From NCBI RefSeq assembly GCF_001612685.1, contig NZ_BDAY01000063.1:1-64000 (forward strand): DNA of 64,000 nt, given 5' to 3'. A model generated the notes under the pieces. The model was not told where the DNA came from. It worked only from the letters and a program-made list of their open reading frames with translations, and did not search any database. The DNA comes from Nocardia altamirensis NBRC 108246 (GTDB taxonomy: Bacteria; Actinomycetota; Actinomycetes; Mycobacteriales; Mycobacteriaceae). The translations under genes and the position numbers were made by a program. Shown here piece by piece: positions 33,258 through 42,382 of the stretch (its first letter is position 1; every line of letters begins with the position of its first letter).

Positions 33258-33602
33258 GTGTCGCTCTCCAGGAAGCCGACGCAGTGGCGTCGTCGCCTCA
33301 CCAGGGTTGCCGTGGCAGGCGCGTTGATCGCGCTGCCGCTCGGCGCCCTCGCGGCCACCGCTTCGGCGGACACCCAAGACCCGACCACCGCCGCGGTGGC
33401 ACCCGTCGATCAGGACGGCAGCGATATCAGCGGGCATCCGCACGGACCCGATTGGCAGTCGGGGCAGCATCGCGATGGCCCGCGCGGCCAACACCACCAC
33501 CGCAACGGGCCGTGGCACGGCAACGGTGACCGGCCGCAGCCCGGTGACGCGCCGCAGTTCCAGCAGTTCCAGCAACTGCTGCCGCCGACCGGTTCCGGTT
33601 AG
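33258..33602 (+). CDS. secreted His/Gly/Pro-rich small protein
   Basis: 114 residues from GTG, preceded by AAAGGAA. A signal peptide (RVAVAGALIALPLGALAATA, cut near ASA) leads to a mature part of about 78 residues that looks disordered. It contains seven histidines in GHPHG, GQHRDG and GQHHHRNGPWHG, then Gln-rich FQQFQQLLPP. The histidines suggest binding of a transition metal outside the cell, but there is no named family. It is followed by a perfect palindromic terminator shared with the convergent cutinase gene. Confidence 0.7.
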   Translation: MSLSRKPTQWRRRLTRVAVAGALIALPLGALAATASADTQDPTTAAVAPVDQDGSDISGHPHGPDWQSGQHRDGPRGQHHHRNGPWHGNGDRPQPGDAPQFQQFQQLLPPTGSG

Positions 33603-33617
33603 TCCGCACGAAAAGCG

Positions 33618-33649
33618 AAGGCCCACCTCCCGATCGGGAGGTGGGCCTT
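33618..33649. terminator. bidirectional terminator
   Basis: AAGGCCCACCTCCCGA followed by TCGGGAGGTGGGCCTT is a perfect 32-bp palindrome between two convergent genes. It ends in CTT on one strand and has AAAAGCG before it on the other. Confidence 0.85.
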
Positions 33650-33667
33650 GCTAGATCGAGACCTGGA

Positions 33668-34567
33668 TCAGGCCATGCCTGCGATCCAGTTGTGCATCCA
33701 GGAGATGGCGGTCTGGCCGCCACCGACCGGGTAGCTGCCGTACAGGGTGTGCGCCTGCGACTTGTAGAAGCGCTCCAGATCCTTGGCCCGCTGCTCGTTC
33801 GCCGACTCGGTCAGCTGCGACTGCAGGGTGGGCACACCGCCGCTGGCGAACAGATCGTTCATGATGTTGCCTGCTTCGATCTGGTACCGCCACATGTTGG
33901 CCGGGTTCGCGTCCGACGCCTGCGCCAGGAAGCCGGCGAACCGGGTGACGAAGTCGTCGGGCGCGGTCGCGCAGTACAGGTCGTCGAGCGCGCAGATGCT
34001 GCGGGTGCGGTCGCTGATCCAGCCGAAGCCGCCGACCCTGGCGCCGCCTGCGCCTGCGCCGGGCGCAGGCACGCCGACCTGAGTGTCGGTCGGGGAACGG
34101 CGCGGATCGGAGATCAGTCCGACGCCCGCGATCCGGTCCGGCGCCACGACGCTCTGCCCGCTGCCGATCTCGGCGGCGAGGTCGCCTGCGGCGTCAGCGC
34201 CCTGGCTGTAGCCGACGAGCGCGATCTTCGTTGCGCCGCATTCCTGTGCCATGTCGGAGATCAGGCCGCGCGCGTTGTCGACGGCTTCCTTCTTCGACTT
34301 GCCGTATACCTCGCCCTCCCACGGGAAGGCGGTCGCGGCGTAGGTCACGTAGTCGACCTCGGTCGACCTCGGCAGATTCCTGGTGACGCCAGCCAGCATG
34401 CCCGGCTGCGGCTTCTTGTCCTTGCCGGTCTCCCACGTCCCCGGGATGGCCACCACGTACAGGCTCGGGCACCCGGGCGCGGCGCTCACGGAGCCGGTGC
34501 CGAATACCAAGCCGGACAACACCGTCGCGGATGCACCCAGAGCCGCGACTACCTTTTTCAACTGCAT
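33668..34567 (-). CDS. secreted cutinase-like esterase
   Basis: 299 residues. Signal peptide MQLKKVVAALGASATVLSGL, cut after VSA, with the mature chain starting at Ala-Pro-Gly-Cys. The cutinase alpha/beta fold shows the nucleophile elbow IALVGYSQGADAAGD, the SDPRRSPTDTQVG stretch and ICALDDLYC with the catalytic Asp between two cysteines. The helical C-terminus should hold the His. Mycobacterial relatives (Culp) hydrolyse lipids and esters outside the cell. The start ATG follows GGAG; the frame upstream is unconserved. Cargo and substrate are unknown. Confidence 0.9.
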   Translation of the reverse strand: MQLKKVVAALGASATVLSGLVFGTGSVSAAPGCPSLYVVAIPGTWETGKDKKPQPGMLAGVTRNLPRSTEVDYVTYAATAFPWEGEVYGKSKKEAVDNARGLISDMAQECGATKIALVGYSQGADAAGDLAAEIGSGQSVVAPDRIAGVGLISDPRRSPTDTQVGVPAPGAGAGGARVGGFGWISDRTRSICALDDLYCATAPDDFVTRFAGFLAQASDANPANMWRYQIEAGNIMNDLFASGGVPTLQSQLTESANEQRAKDLERFYKSQAHTLYGSYPVGGGQTAISWMHNWIAGMA

Positions 34568-35153
34568 TCCGCTCCAGTCCAAAAACATGCCTCTCGCGAG
34601 AGCACCCTCGACAAGTTGCGCACCAATGCTGAACCCGACGAATGACGTTTCAGTGCACGCTGGGTTAACACGAGCCACCCACCGTTGTGCCGCCTGCAAC
34701 CCCAACCCTCATCCCAAGATCAGCAGCACGACGGCATCACAATAAAGGTAGGAAGCCGCGTGCGCCATCCGAACCCCCGCCGATGTCCAATTTCCGACAG
34801 CGCCCCAAACATGCAGTTACCCACCACATCCCGACCCCACACGCCGACCCCGCAATCAATCCGCCTAGCAGCGAATTCATAGCTACCGCGACACGCCGAA
34901 GGCATCCCGGACTACTCCGCTGACGCCACCGCACCCGAAAACACATCCGCCGGACATGAACTCCGCGCGGAATCCAATCCAGAATCCGAAGCGGCATGTT
35001 CATCACCCCGCCCCGCGCACGCCACAAAACACCCGGTTTCGCGCGCGCCCGAACAACACGAATCCGTCATAGCAAACAGCCATGGACCACACCGACTCGA
35101 CCGGAAAGACACCGGCGAAGAAATGTGAACCATCTGGAATTCGCTAATGAACA
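34568..35153. other. gene-poor region with strong strand asymmetry
   Basis: About 590 bases without a supported gene. From roughly 34690 to 35090 the plus strand is markedly rich in A and C and poor in G and T. A minus-strand frame ending at 34737 encodes a short hydrophobic stretch (MNSLLGGLIAGSACGVGMWW) but has no convincing ribosome binding site. I cannot assign a function. Confidence 0.5.
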
Positions 35154-35189
35154 AAGGCGCCTGAGGACATCGCTGTCCACAGGCGCCTT
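35154..35189 (-). terminator. gltBD terminator
   Basis: AAGGCGCCT and AGGCGCCTT close an outer stem around an inner one (GGACA/TGTCC). It lies about 30 bases beyond the gltD stop on the minus strand. Confidence 0.8.
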
Positions 35190-35217
35190 ATTCCGCTCCG
35201 GTAAGAGAGGGTTCAGT

Positions 35218-36687
35218 TCATCGCTGGGCGACCATGGTCGGGGTGATCGGGGCCGGGAGCGCCGTCTCACCCTCCAGGAAGCGGTCCACCGCGGCGGCCG
35301 CGGCGCGACCTTCGGCGATGGCCCAGACGATGAGAGATTGACCGCGGCCCATGTCGCCCGCGACGAAGATGCCGGGGATGTTGGTCGCCCAGTTCTTGTC
35401 GCGCTGGACATTGCCGCGCTGGTCGTAGCCGACGCCGAGATCCTCGAGCAGGCCCGGCTTCTCGGGACCGGTGAAGCCCATGGCGAGCAGCACCAGGTCC
35501 GCCTCCAGCGTGAAGTCGGTGCCTTCGACCTTCTCGAAACGGCCGTTGACCATCTTCACCTCGTGCGCCTGCAGGCCGGTGACCTTGCCGTCCGCACCGA
35601 CGAAACGCTCGGTGTTGACGGAGAACACCCGCTCGCCGCCCTCCTCGTGCGCCGAGGACACCCGGTACATGAGCGGGTAGGTCGGCCACGGGGTCGAGGT
35701 GGCGCGCTCCTCCGGCGGCCGCGGCATGATCTCGAACTGGTGGATGCTCTCCGCGCCCTGCCGGTGCGAGGTGCCGAGGCAGTCGGCGCCCGTGTCGCCA
35801 CCGCCGATGATGACGACCTTCTTGCCCTTCGCGTGGATGGGCGGCAGGCCGTCGGCGTCGGTGACGTCGTCGCCGAGCTGCACCCGGTTGGCCCACGGCA
35901 GGAACTCCATGGCCTGGTGGATGCCGTCGAGTTCGCGACCGGGGATCGGCAGGTCACGCGCCAGGGTGGCGCCGCCGGACAGCACGACCGCGTCGAACTG
36001 CTCGCGCAGCTGCTCGGCGGTGATGTCGACGCCGACGTTCACCCCGGTCTTGAAGATGGTGCCCTCGGCCTCCATCTGCGCCATCCTGCGGTCGATGAAC
36101 CGCTTCTCCATCTTGAATTCCGGGATGCCGTAGCGCAGCAGGCCGCCGATGCGGTCGGCGCGCTCGTACACGGTCACGGTGTGGCCAGCCCTGGTGAGCT
36201 GCTGTGCCGCGGCCAGACCGGCCGGGCCGGAGCCGACGACGGCGATCTTCTTGCCGGTCAACCGAGTCGGGTAGACCGGGGTCACCCAGCCCTCGTCGAA
36301 GGCGTTCTCGATGAGCTCGACCTCGACCTGCTTGATGGTCACCGGATCCTGGTTGATGCCGAGGACACAGGACGCCTCGCACGGCGCGGGGCACAGCCGC
36401 CCGGTGAACTCCGGAAAGTTGTTGGTCGCGTGCAGCCGATCGATGCCCTCACGCCACTGGCCCTTGTAGACAAGGTCATTCCACTCGGGGATCAGGTTGC
36501 CGAGCGGACAGCCGTTGTGGCAGAACGGGATACCGCAGTCCATGCACCGGCTGGCCTGACGCTGCAGGGTGTCGTGCGCGAAACCCTCCTCGTAGACCTC
36601 TTTCCAGTCCATCAACCGCAGCGGCACCGGCCGACGGGTCGGCAGTTCCCGAGAGGTGTGCTTCAAAAATCCTTGCGCGTCAGCCAC
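35218..36687 (-). CDS. gltD: glutamate synthase small subunit
   Basis: 489 residues. N-terminal ferredoxin-like part with Fe-S cysteines in CMDCGIPFCHNGCPLGN and CPAPCEASCVLGI, then the FAD motif VVGSGPAGLAAAQQL and the NADPH motif VIIGGGDTGADCLG, and a final GDMGRGQSLIVWAIAEGR. It takes electrons from NADPH and passes them through Fe-S clusters to GltB, which makes glutamate from 2-oxoglutarate and glutamine. It lies 59 bases downstream of gltB in the same operon. Confidence 0.97.
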   Translation of the reverse strand: MADAQGFLKHTSRELPTRRPVPLRLMDWKEVYEEGFAHDTLQRQASRCMDCGIPFCHNGCPLGNLIPEWNDLVYKGQWREGIDRLHATNNFPEFTGRLCPAPCEASCVLGINQDPVTIKQVEVELIENAFDEGWVTPVYPTRLTGKKIAVVGSGPAGLAAAQQLTRAGHTVTVYERADRIGGLLRYGIPEFKMEKRFIDRRMAQMEAEGTIFKTGVNVGVDITAEQLREQFDAVVLSGGATLARDLPIPGRELDGIHQAMEFLPWANRVQLGDDVTDADGLPPIHAKGKKVVIIGGGDTGADCLGTSHRQGAESIHQFEIMPRPPEERATSTPWPTYPLMYRVSSAHEEGGERVFSVNTERFVGADGKVTGLQAHEVKMVNGRFEKVEGTDFTLEADLVLLAMGFTGPEKPGLLEDLGVGYDQRGNVQRDKNWATNIPGIFVAGDMGRGQSLIVWAIAEGRAAAAAVDRFLEGETALPAPITPTMVAQR

Positions 36688-36746
36688 GAGCGGCCTCCGT
36701 AATCTTGCCGGTGAACATCGGACTCAGCTTCTGAATGCGTCGCGTG

Positions 36747-39700
36747 CTAGCCACGGGCCGCCTCCATGATCGCTTCGTCGACGTCCTTGCCTGCCTTCTC
36801 CGCTTCCGAGATGGCGAGCAGAACCTTCTTGTATTCGCGCGGCATGACCTTCACGAAGTGGTTCACCTGCTGCGACCAGTCGCCCAGAATGCGTTCCGCG
36901 ACAGCCGAACCCGTCTGGTCGCGGTGCTGGGTGATGATGTCGCGCAGCCAGGTGAAGTCGTCACCGGAGAGCTGCTCGACCGCGTCGGCCTGCTCGATGT
37001 TGAGCTTGTCCTCGAAGGTGCCGTTCGGGTTGTAGATGAATGCGACACCGCCGGACATGCCAGCGCCGAAGTTGCGTCCCGTCTCCCCGAGGATGACGAC
37101 GCGGCCACCGGTCATGTACTCGCAGCCGTGATCGCCGACGCCCTCGACGACCGCGGTGGCGCCGGAGTTGCGCACCGCGAACCGCTCGCCGACGACACCG
37201 TTGATGAACGCCTGGCCGTTGGTGGCGCCGAACAGGATCACGTTGCCCGCGATGATGTTCTCTTCCGCCTTGAACTCGGCAGGTGCGTTCAGCGACGGGC
37301 GCACAACCAGGTGGCCGCCCGAAAGCCCCTTGCCGACATAGTCGTTCGCGTCACCCTGGACCCGAAGCGTGATGCCCGCGGGCACGAAGGCGCCGAAGCT
37401 GTTGCCCGCCGAGCCGGTGAAGGTGATGTCGATGGTGTCGTCGGGCAGGCCCGCGCCACCGTAGAGCTTGGTCACCTCGTGGCCGAGCATGGTGCCGACG
37501 GTGCGGTTCACGTTCGTGATCTTGGTTTCGAACTTCACCGCCTGGCCGCGCTCGAGCGCATCGCGGCTCTGCGAGATCAGCTGCTGGTCCAGCGCCTTGT
37601 CCAGGCCGTGGTCCTGCGTCTTGGTGCAGCGCCGGTCCTGGTACATGAACGCGGTCTCGACGTCGTCGAGGATCGGCGACAGGTCGAGCTTGCTGGCCTT
37701 CCAGTGCTGCTTGGCCTTGGCGGTGTCGAGCAGGTCGACCCGGCCGATGGCCTCGTCCAACGTGCGGAAGCCCAAGAGCGCCAAGTGTTCCCTGACCTCT
37801 TCGGCGATGAACAGCATGAAGTTCTCGACGAATTCCGGCTTGCCGGTGAAGCGTTCGCGCAGCACCGGGTTCTGCGTCGCGACACCGACGGGACAGGTGT
37901 CGAGGTGACAGACCCGCATCATGATGCAGCCGGACACCACCAAAGGCGCAGTGGCGAAACCGTATTCCTCGGCGCCGAGCAGCGCCGCGATCATCACGTC
38001 GCGGCCGGTCTTCATCTGACCGTCCACCTGCACGACGATCCGATCGCGAAGTCCGTTGAGCAGCAACGTCTGCTGGGTCTCGGCCAGGCCGAGCTCCCAC
38101 GGGCCACCCGCGTGCTTGAGCGAGGTGAGCGGCGAGGCGCCGGTGCCACCGTCGTGTCCGGAGATCAGCACCACGTCCGCGTGCGCCTTGGACACACCGG
38201 CCGCGACCGTGCCGACGCCGGGCTCCGCAACAAGTTTCACGTGAATCCGCGCCTGCGGGTTCGCGTTCTTCAGGTCGTGGATCAGCTGCGCCAGGTCCTC
38301 GATCGAGTAGATGTCGTGGTGCGGCGGCGGCGAGATCAGGCCGACGCCCGGCGTCGAGTGCCGCACCTCGGCGACCCACGGGTACACCTTGTGCGCGGGC
38401 AGCTGGCCGCCCTCGCCGGGCTTGGCGCCCTGCGCCATCTTGATCTGGATGTCGGTGCAGTTGGTCAGGTAATGCGCGGTCACGCCGAAGCGGCCGGAGG
38501 CAACCTGCTTGATCGCGCTGCGCCGCCAGTCGCCGTTCTCCTCCGGCTCGAAGCGCGCGGGCGATTCGCCGCCCTCACCCGAGTTCGACCGTCCGCCGAG
38601 GCGGTTCATCGCGATCGCGAGGGTCTCGTGCGCCTCCGCCGAGATGGAGCCGTAGCTCATCGCGCCGGTGGAGAACCGCTTCACGATCTCCGAGGCGGGC
38701 TCGACCTCGTCGATGGAGATCGACGCGCGTTCCTTCTTGAACTTGAACAGGCCGCGCAGCGAGGCAAGCCGCTCGGACTGGTCGTCGACCAGCTTGGTGT
38801 ACTCCTTGAAGATCGAGTACTGACCCGAGCGGGTCGCGTGCTGCAGCTTGAACACGGTGTCCGGGTTGAACAGGTGGTACTCACCCTCGCGCCGCCACTG
38901 GTATTCGCCGCCGACCTCGAGCTCGCGATGCGCGCGCTCGTTGCGGTTCTCCAGGAACGCGATCCGGTGCCGCTCGGCCACGTCGGCCGCGATGTCCTCG
39001 AGGCCGATGCCGTCCAGGTGCGAGCGCAGACCGGTGAAGTACTCGTCGGCCAGCTCCTGCGACAGGCCGATCACCTGGAACAGCTGCGCGCCGGTGTAGG
39101 ACGCCAGCGTGGAGATGCCCATCTTGGACATCACCTTCAGCACGCCCTTGCTCGCGGCCTTGTTGTAGTTGGCGACCGCCTTGCTGAAATCGGCCACGTG
39201 ATCGCCGGTGCTGCCCGGCATGTCGAGCAGGCCGCGCTCCATCATGTCCTCGATGGTCTCGAAGGCCATGTACGGGTTGATCGCGGCCGCGCCGAAGCCG
39301 ACCAGCATCGCCATGTGGTGCACCTCGCGGGCGTCACCGGCCTCGACGACCAGGCCGACCATGGTGCGGGTGCGCTCGCGCACCAGGTGGTGGTGCACCG
39401 AGGAGGTCAGCAGCAGCGACGGGATCGGCGCCAGCTTCTCGTTCGACTCACGGTCGGACAGCACGACGATCCGCGCTCCGCCGTCGATGGCGGCCGACAC
39501 CTGGGTGTTGATCGCCTTGAGCGCCTTGCGAAGTCCCTTGCCGCCCTTGGCGACCGGGTAAAGACCACGCACGATCACCGAACGCAGCTCGGGCTGGGAG
39601 CCGTCGTCGTTGATGTGCACCAGCTTGGCCAGCTGGTCGTTGTCGATGATCGGCGATTCGATGGCGATCTGCTTGCACGACTCCGGACCTGGGTGCATCA

Positions 39701-41396
39701 GGTCGGCCTCCGGGCCGATGGCCCGGCGCAGGCTGGTCACCACCTCTTCCCGGATCGCGTCCAGCGGCGGGTTGGTGACCTGCGCGAACAGCTGGGAGAA
39801 GTAGTCGAACAGCAGCCGAGGCCGCGACGAGAGCACCGCGATCGGGGTATCGGTGCCCATCGAGCCGAGCGCCTCGCCGCCGGTCTTGGCCATCGGCGAG
39901 ATGAGCAGGTTCAGTTCTTCGTTGGTGTATCCGAAGATCTGCTGCCGGATCAGCACCCGGTCGTGCGACATGTGCACGTGCGGGCGGTCTGGCAGGTCCT
40001 CGAGCTTGGTCACACCCGCGTCCAGCCATTCCTGGTACGGGTGCTCGGCCGCAAGCTGGGTCTTCAGCTCGTCATCGCCGACGATGCGGCCCTGCGAGGT
40101 GTCGACCAGGAACATGCGGCCGGGTTGTAGTCGGACCTTGCGGACCACCTTCGACGGGTCGATGTCGAGCACGCCGACCTCGGAGGCCATCACGACCAGG
40201 CCGTCCTCGGTGATCCAGATGCGGCTCGGGCGCAGGCCGTTGCGGTCGAGCACAGCGCCGACAACGGTGCCGTCGGAGAAGCACACCGAGGCGGGGCCGT
40301 CCCACGGCTCCATCAGCATCGAGTGGTATTCGTAGAACGCGCGCCGGCGCTGATCCATCGTCTCGTTGCGTTCCCACGCCTCGGGGATCATCATCAGCAC
40401 GGCATGGGGCAAGCTGCGGCCGCCGAGGTGCAGCAGTTCGAGCACCTCGTCGAAGCGCGCGGTATCGCTCGCCCCCGGGGTACAGACGGGGAAGATCTTC
40501 TCCAGCCGGTTGTTGCCCGCGGAGTCGATGCCGAAGATGTCTGAACGCAGCAGCGCCTCGCGCGCCCGCATCCAGTTCTCGTTGCCGGTGACGGTGTTGA
40601 TCTCGCCGTTGTGCGCGACCCGGCGGAACGGGTGGGCCAGCGGCCAGGACGGGAAGGTGTTGGTGGAGAAGCGCGAGTGCACGATGCCGAGCGCCGACTC
40701 CACCCGGCTGTCCTGCAGGTCCAGGTAGAACGCGCGCAGCTGCGGCGTGGTGAACATGCCCTTGTAGACGAAGGTCTGGCCGGACAGGCTCGGGAAGTAC
40801 ACCGACTCCTTGCCGACGGCGCCCTCGCCGGAGCCTGCCTTGCCGAGCTCGTGCTCGACCCGCTTGCGGATCACGTAGGCCCGGCGCTCCAGATCCATCC
40901 CGGAGAGTTCTTCGGCCGCACCCCTCGGAGAGCCGATGAAGATCTGCCGGAAGGTCGGCATGGCGTCGCGCGACAGCGCGCCGAGCGACGACTCGTCGAT
41001 CGGCACCTCACGCCAACCGAAGACCTCGAGGCCTTCTTCCTTGACGATTTTCTCCACGCCGTACGCGGCACGCGCGGCTTCCCTGCGGGCCTGCGGCAAG
41101 AAGGCGATGCCGGAGGCGTAGGAGCCCTCCTTCGGCAATTCGAAGTCAACGACGGCCCGGAAGAAACGGTCGGGAAGCTGGATCAGGATGCCTGCGCCGT
41201 CACCACTGTTGGGTTCAGCGCCTGCGGCACCACGGTGCTCCAGGTTCAACAGAGCCGTAATAGCCTTGTCGACGATGTCGCGGCTGCGGCGGCCGTGCAT
41301 GTCGACGACGAACGCGACACCGCAGGCGTCGTGTTCGTTCGCCGGGTCGTAGAGCCCGACGGGTCCAGGTGACCGGTGGCCAGGAAGTTGCATCAT
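36747..41396 (-). CDS. gltB: glutamate synthase large subunit
   Basis: 1549 residues from MMQLPGHRSPGP. The N-terminal glutaminase has its nucleophile at Cys25 (EHDACGVAF), exposed after removal of a propeptide. The FMN/synthase barrel includes GEGGESPARFEPEENG, GAKPGEGGQLPAHKVYPWVA and LISGHDGGTGASPLTSLKHA. The 3Fe-4S cysteines are in CIMMRVCHLDTCPVG, and the beta-helix domain is at the C-terminus. The frame stays open for another 103 codons upstream and there includes copy B of the repeated element. The ATG chosen gives a normal propeptide length, but a longer leader cannot be excluded. Confidence 0.96.
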   Translation of the reverse strand: MMQLPGHRSPGPVGLYDPANEHDACGVAFVVDMHGRRSRDIVDKAITALLNLEHRGAAGAEPNSGDGAGILIQLPDRFFRAVVDFELPKEGSYASGIAFLPQARREAARAAYGVEKIVKEEGLEVFGWREVPIDESSLGALSRDAMPTFRQIFIGSPRGAAEELSGMDLERRAYVIRKRVEHELGKAGSGEGAVGKESVYFPSLSGQTFVYKGMFTTPQLRAFYLDLQDSRVESALGIVHSRFSTNTFPSWPLAHPFRRVAHNGEINTVTGNENWMRAREALLRSDIFGIDSAGNNRLEKIFPVCTPGASDTARFDEVLELLHLGGRSLPHAVLMMIPEAWERNETMDQRRRAFYEYHSMLMEPWDGPASVCFSDGTVVGAVLDRNGLRPSRIWITEDGLVVMASEVGVLDIDPSKVVRKVRLQPGRMFLVDTSQGRIVGDDELKTQLAAEHPYQEWLDAGVTKLEDLPDRPHVHMSHDRVLIRQQIFGYTNEELNLLISPMAKTGGEALGSMGTDTPIAVLSSRPRLLFDYFSQLFAQVTNPPLDAIREEVVTSLRRAIGPEADLMHPGPESCKQIAIESPIIDNDQLAKLVHINDDGSQPELRSVIVRGLYPVAKGGKGLRKALKAINTQVSAAIDGGARIVVLSDRESNEKLAPIPSLLLTSSVHHHLVRERTRTMVGLVVEAGDAREVHHMAMLVGFGAAAINPYMAFETIEDMMERGLLDMPGSTGDHVADFSKAVANYNKAASKGVLKVMSKMGISTLASYTGAQLFQVIGLSQELADEYFTGLRSHLDGIGLEDIAADVAERHRIAFLENRNERAHRELEVGGEYQWRREGEYHLFNPDTVFKLQHATRSGQYSIFKEYTKLVDDQSERLASLRGLFKFKKERASISIDEVEPASEIVKRFSTGAMSYGSISAEAHETLAIAMNRLGGRSNSGEGGESPARFEPEENGDWRRSAIKQVASGRFGVTAHYLTNCTDIQIKMAQGAKPGEGGQLPAHKVYPWVAEVRHSTPGVGLISPPPHHDIYSIEDLAQLIHDLKNANPQARIHVKLVAEPGVGTVAAGVSKAHADVVLISGHDGGTGASPLTSLKHAGGPWELGLAETQQTLLLNGLRDRIVVQVDGQMKTGRDVMIAALLGAEEYGFATAPLVVSGCIMMRVCHLDTCPVGVATQNPVLRERFTGKPEFVENFMLFIAEEVREHLALLGFRTLDEAIGRVDLLDTAKAKQHWKASKLDLSPILDDVETAFMYQDRRCTKTQDHGLDKALDQQLISQSRDALERGQAVKFETKITNVNRTVGTMLGHEVTKLYGGAGLPDDTIDITFTGSAGNSFGAFVPAGITLRVQGDANDYVGKGLSGGHLVVRPSLNAPAEFKAEENIIAGNVILFGATNGQAFINGVVGERFAVRNSGATAVVEGVGDHGCEYMTGGRVVILGETGRNFGAGMSGGVAFIYNPNGTFEDKLNIEQADAVEQLSGDDFTWLRDIITQHRDQTGSAVAERILGDWSQQVNHFVKVMPREYKKVLLAISEAEKAGKDVDEAIMEAARG

Positions 41397-41541
41397 GCCT
41401 CTGCCTTCAAGAAGGGCGTTCGACGAAATAGAAAGGCCCAATTTCGCCTGAATGCCTCCGTACAAGACTGCGCCCGTACGTTCCGAAACCAGCCGCGCTG
41501 ATGGTCTCAGTGTTCGATTGGCGGTGCTCTCGGGCTCTGCG

Positions 41542-41584
41542 TGGTTACGCAAGCTTCCGCCTCCGAGCCTGACGTTCGCACCGC
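41542..41584. repeat. dispersed 43-bp element, copy B
   Basis: Gap-free partner of 10297-10339 with 36 of 43 identical bases. It lies 146 bases before the gltB start. On the minus strand it reads NVRLGGGSLRNH in frame with gltB. Confidence 0.8.
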
Positions 41585-41796
41585 GCTGTGCAGTCACGTC
41601 TCCAGTTGTTTCACCCGCTTCAGGGACGTAGTGGGTGCTCGTCGGTAACGGATCCCTTACAAGATCCTTACCTCCGCGCGGGTTCCCGCCCGTTACGCTG
41701 AGCACCGGTTAGGAGCTGCCCGAGCGGGCGAGTCTGCCGACCATTCTGTGTTCGGCGTAAGAGCAAACGATAAGTCAGGTCCGGGGCCCAACCAAC

Positions 41797-41815
41797 TTAG
41801 GTTGTACTAATAACG
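41797..41815 (+). promoter_or_regulatory. possible degenerate iron box
   Basis: TTAGGTTGTACTAATAACG keeps the left half TTAGGTT and the core CTAA of the IdeR consensus but loses the right half. It lies about 400 bases upstream of gltB, in the leader region. Confidence 0.3.
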
Positions 41816-42382
41816 GGGTCTAGCTGGGCTTCTTCAATTCGGTCCTCCACGTGTGCGCGTTGTCCAGTGTAAAGCAGCGGGCACCCCATGATCGATCCCG
41901 CGACGCCGGGCTTCGGTCGACGACAGCCGGCACATGACAGCCGTCCCAAACCTCGCGAATCGGGCACGAAACCGCTCTCACCTGCATCGAAGATGATTTC
42001 CCTTGCTCAGCACCCGGCAAACCATCCAGCGGTGGCTAACTCGAAACCGGGCTGGATGAGATAAATCCGACAGGGGTCGTGACGAGCCAGGAGCAGGATC
42101 CGACCGTCCGGGTTCTTTTGGCAGCTGTGGGTTTCAGCACATAATCAGCAAACCGTCGAGAGTGGTGTTCGCCACATTTTTGGCGACGAAACACAACTGC
42201 CTTCACGGCGTAACTTCGCGATTTTATTGCGGGCCGAATGCCCTTTCGCCGAAGAATCGTCCGTGAATGCGGCTCGCGCCCTTAAAGACTGACGATTCCA
42301 GCGATTAGGTGCACTTAACGACTCGGTGCGAGAACTCCTAAGGAGAAGTTAAGTAATCGACTTCGCCGCGAGATTCAGCGCT

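Larger units (their letters stand above)
41397..42374. other. long non-coding region upstream of gltB
   Basis: Nearly 1 kb without a supported gene. The 300 bases next to gltB are in frame with it and hold the dispersed element. Further up are an iron-box-like half site at 41797 and a hairpin TCGCCACATTTTTGGCGA near 42170. The far part (42120-42370) is lower in GC than its surroundings. A minus-strand frame at 41820-42020 has no ribosome binding site or family resemblance. Confidence 0.6.

Noticed and set aside
36735..40130. 1131-residue plus-strand open frame
   Set aside because: It is antisense to gltB. Long complementary frames are expected in GC-rich genes, and its residues (runs of Arg, Val, Gly, His) match no family.
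41820..42020. 66-residue minus-strand frame upstream of gltB
   Set aside because: It has no ribosome binding site and no family resemblance, and its codon use is unlike the neighbours.
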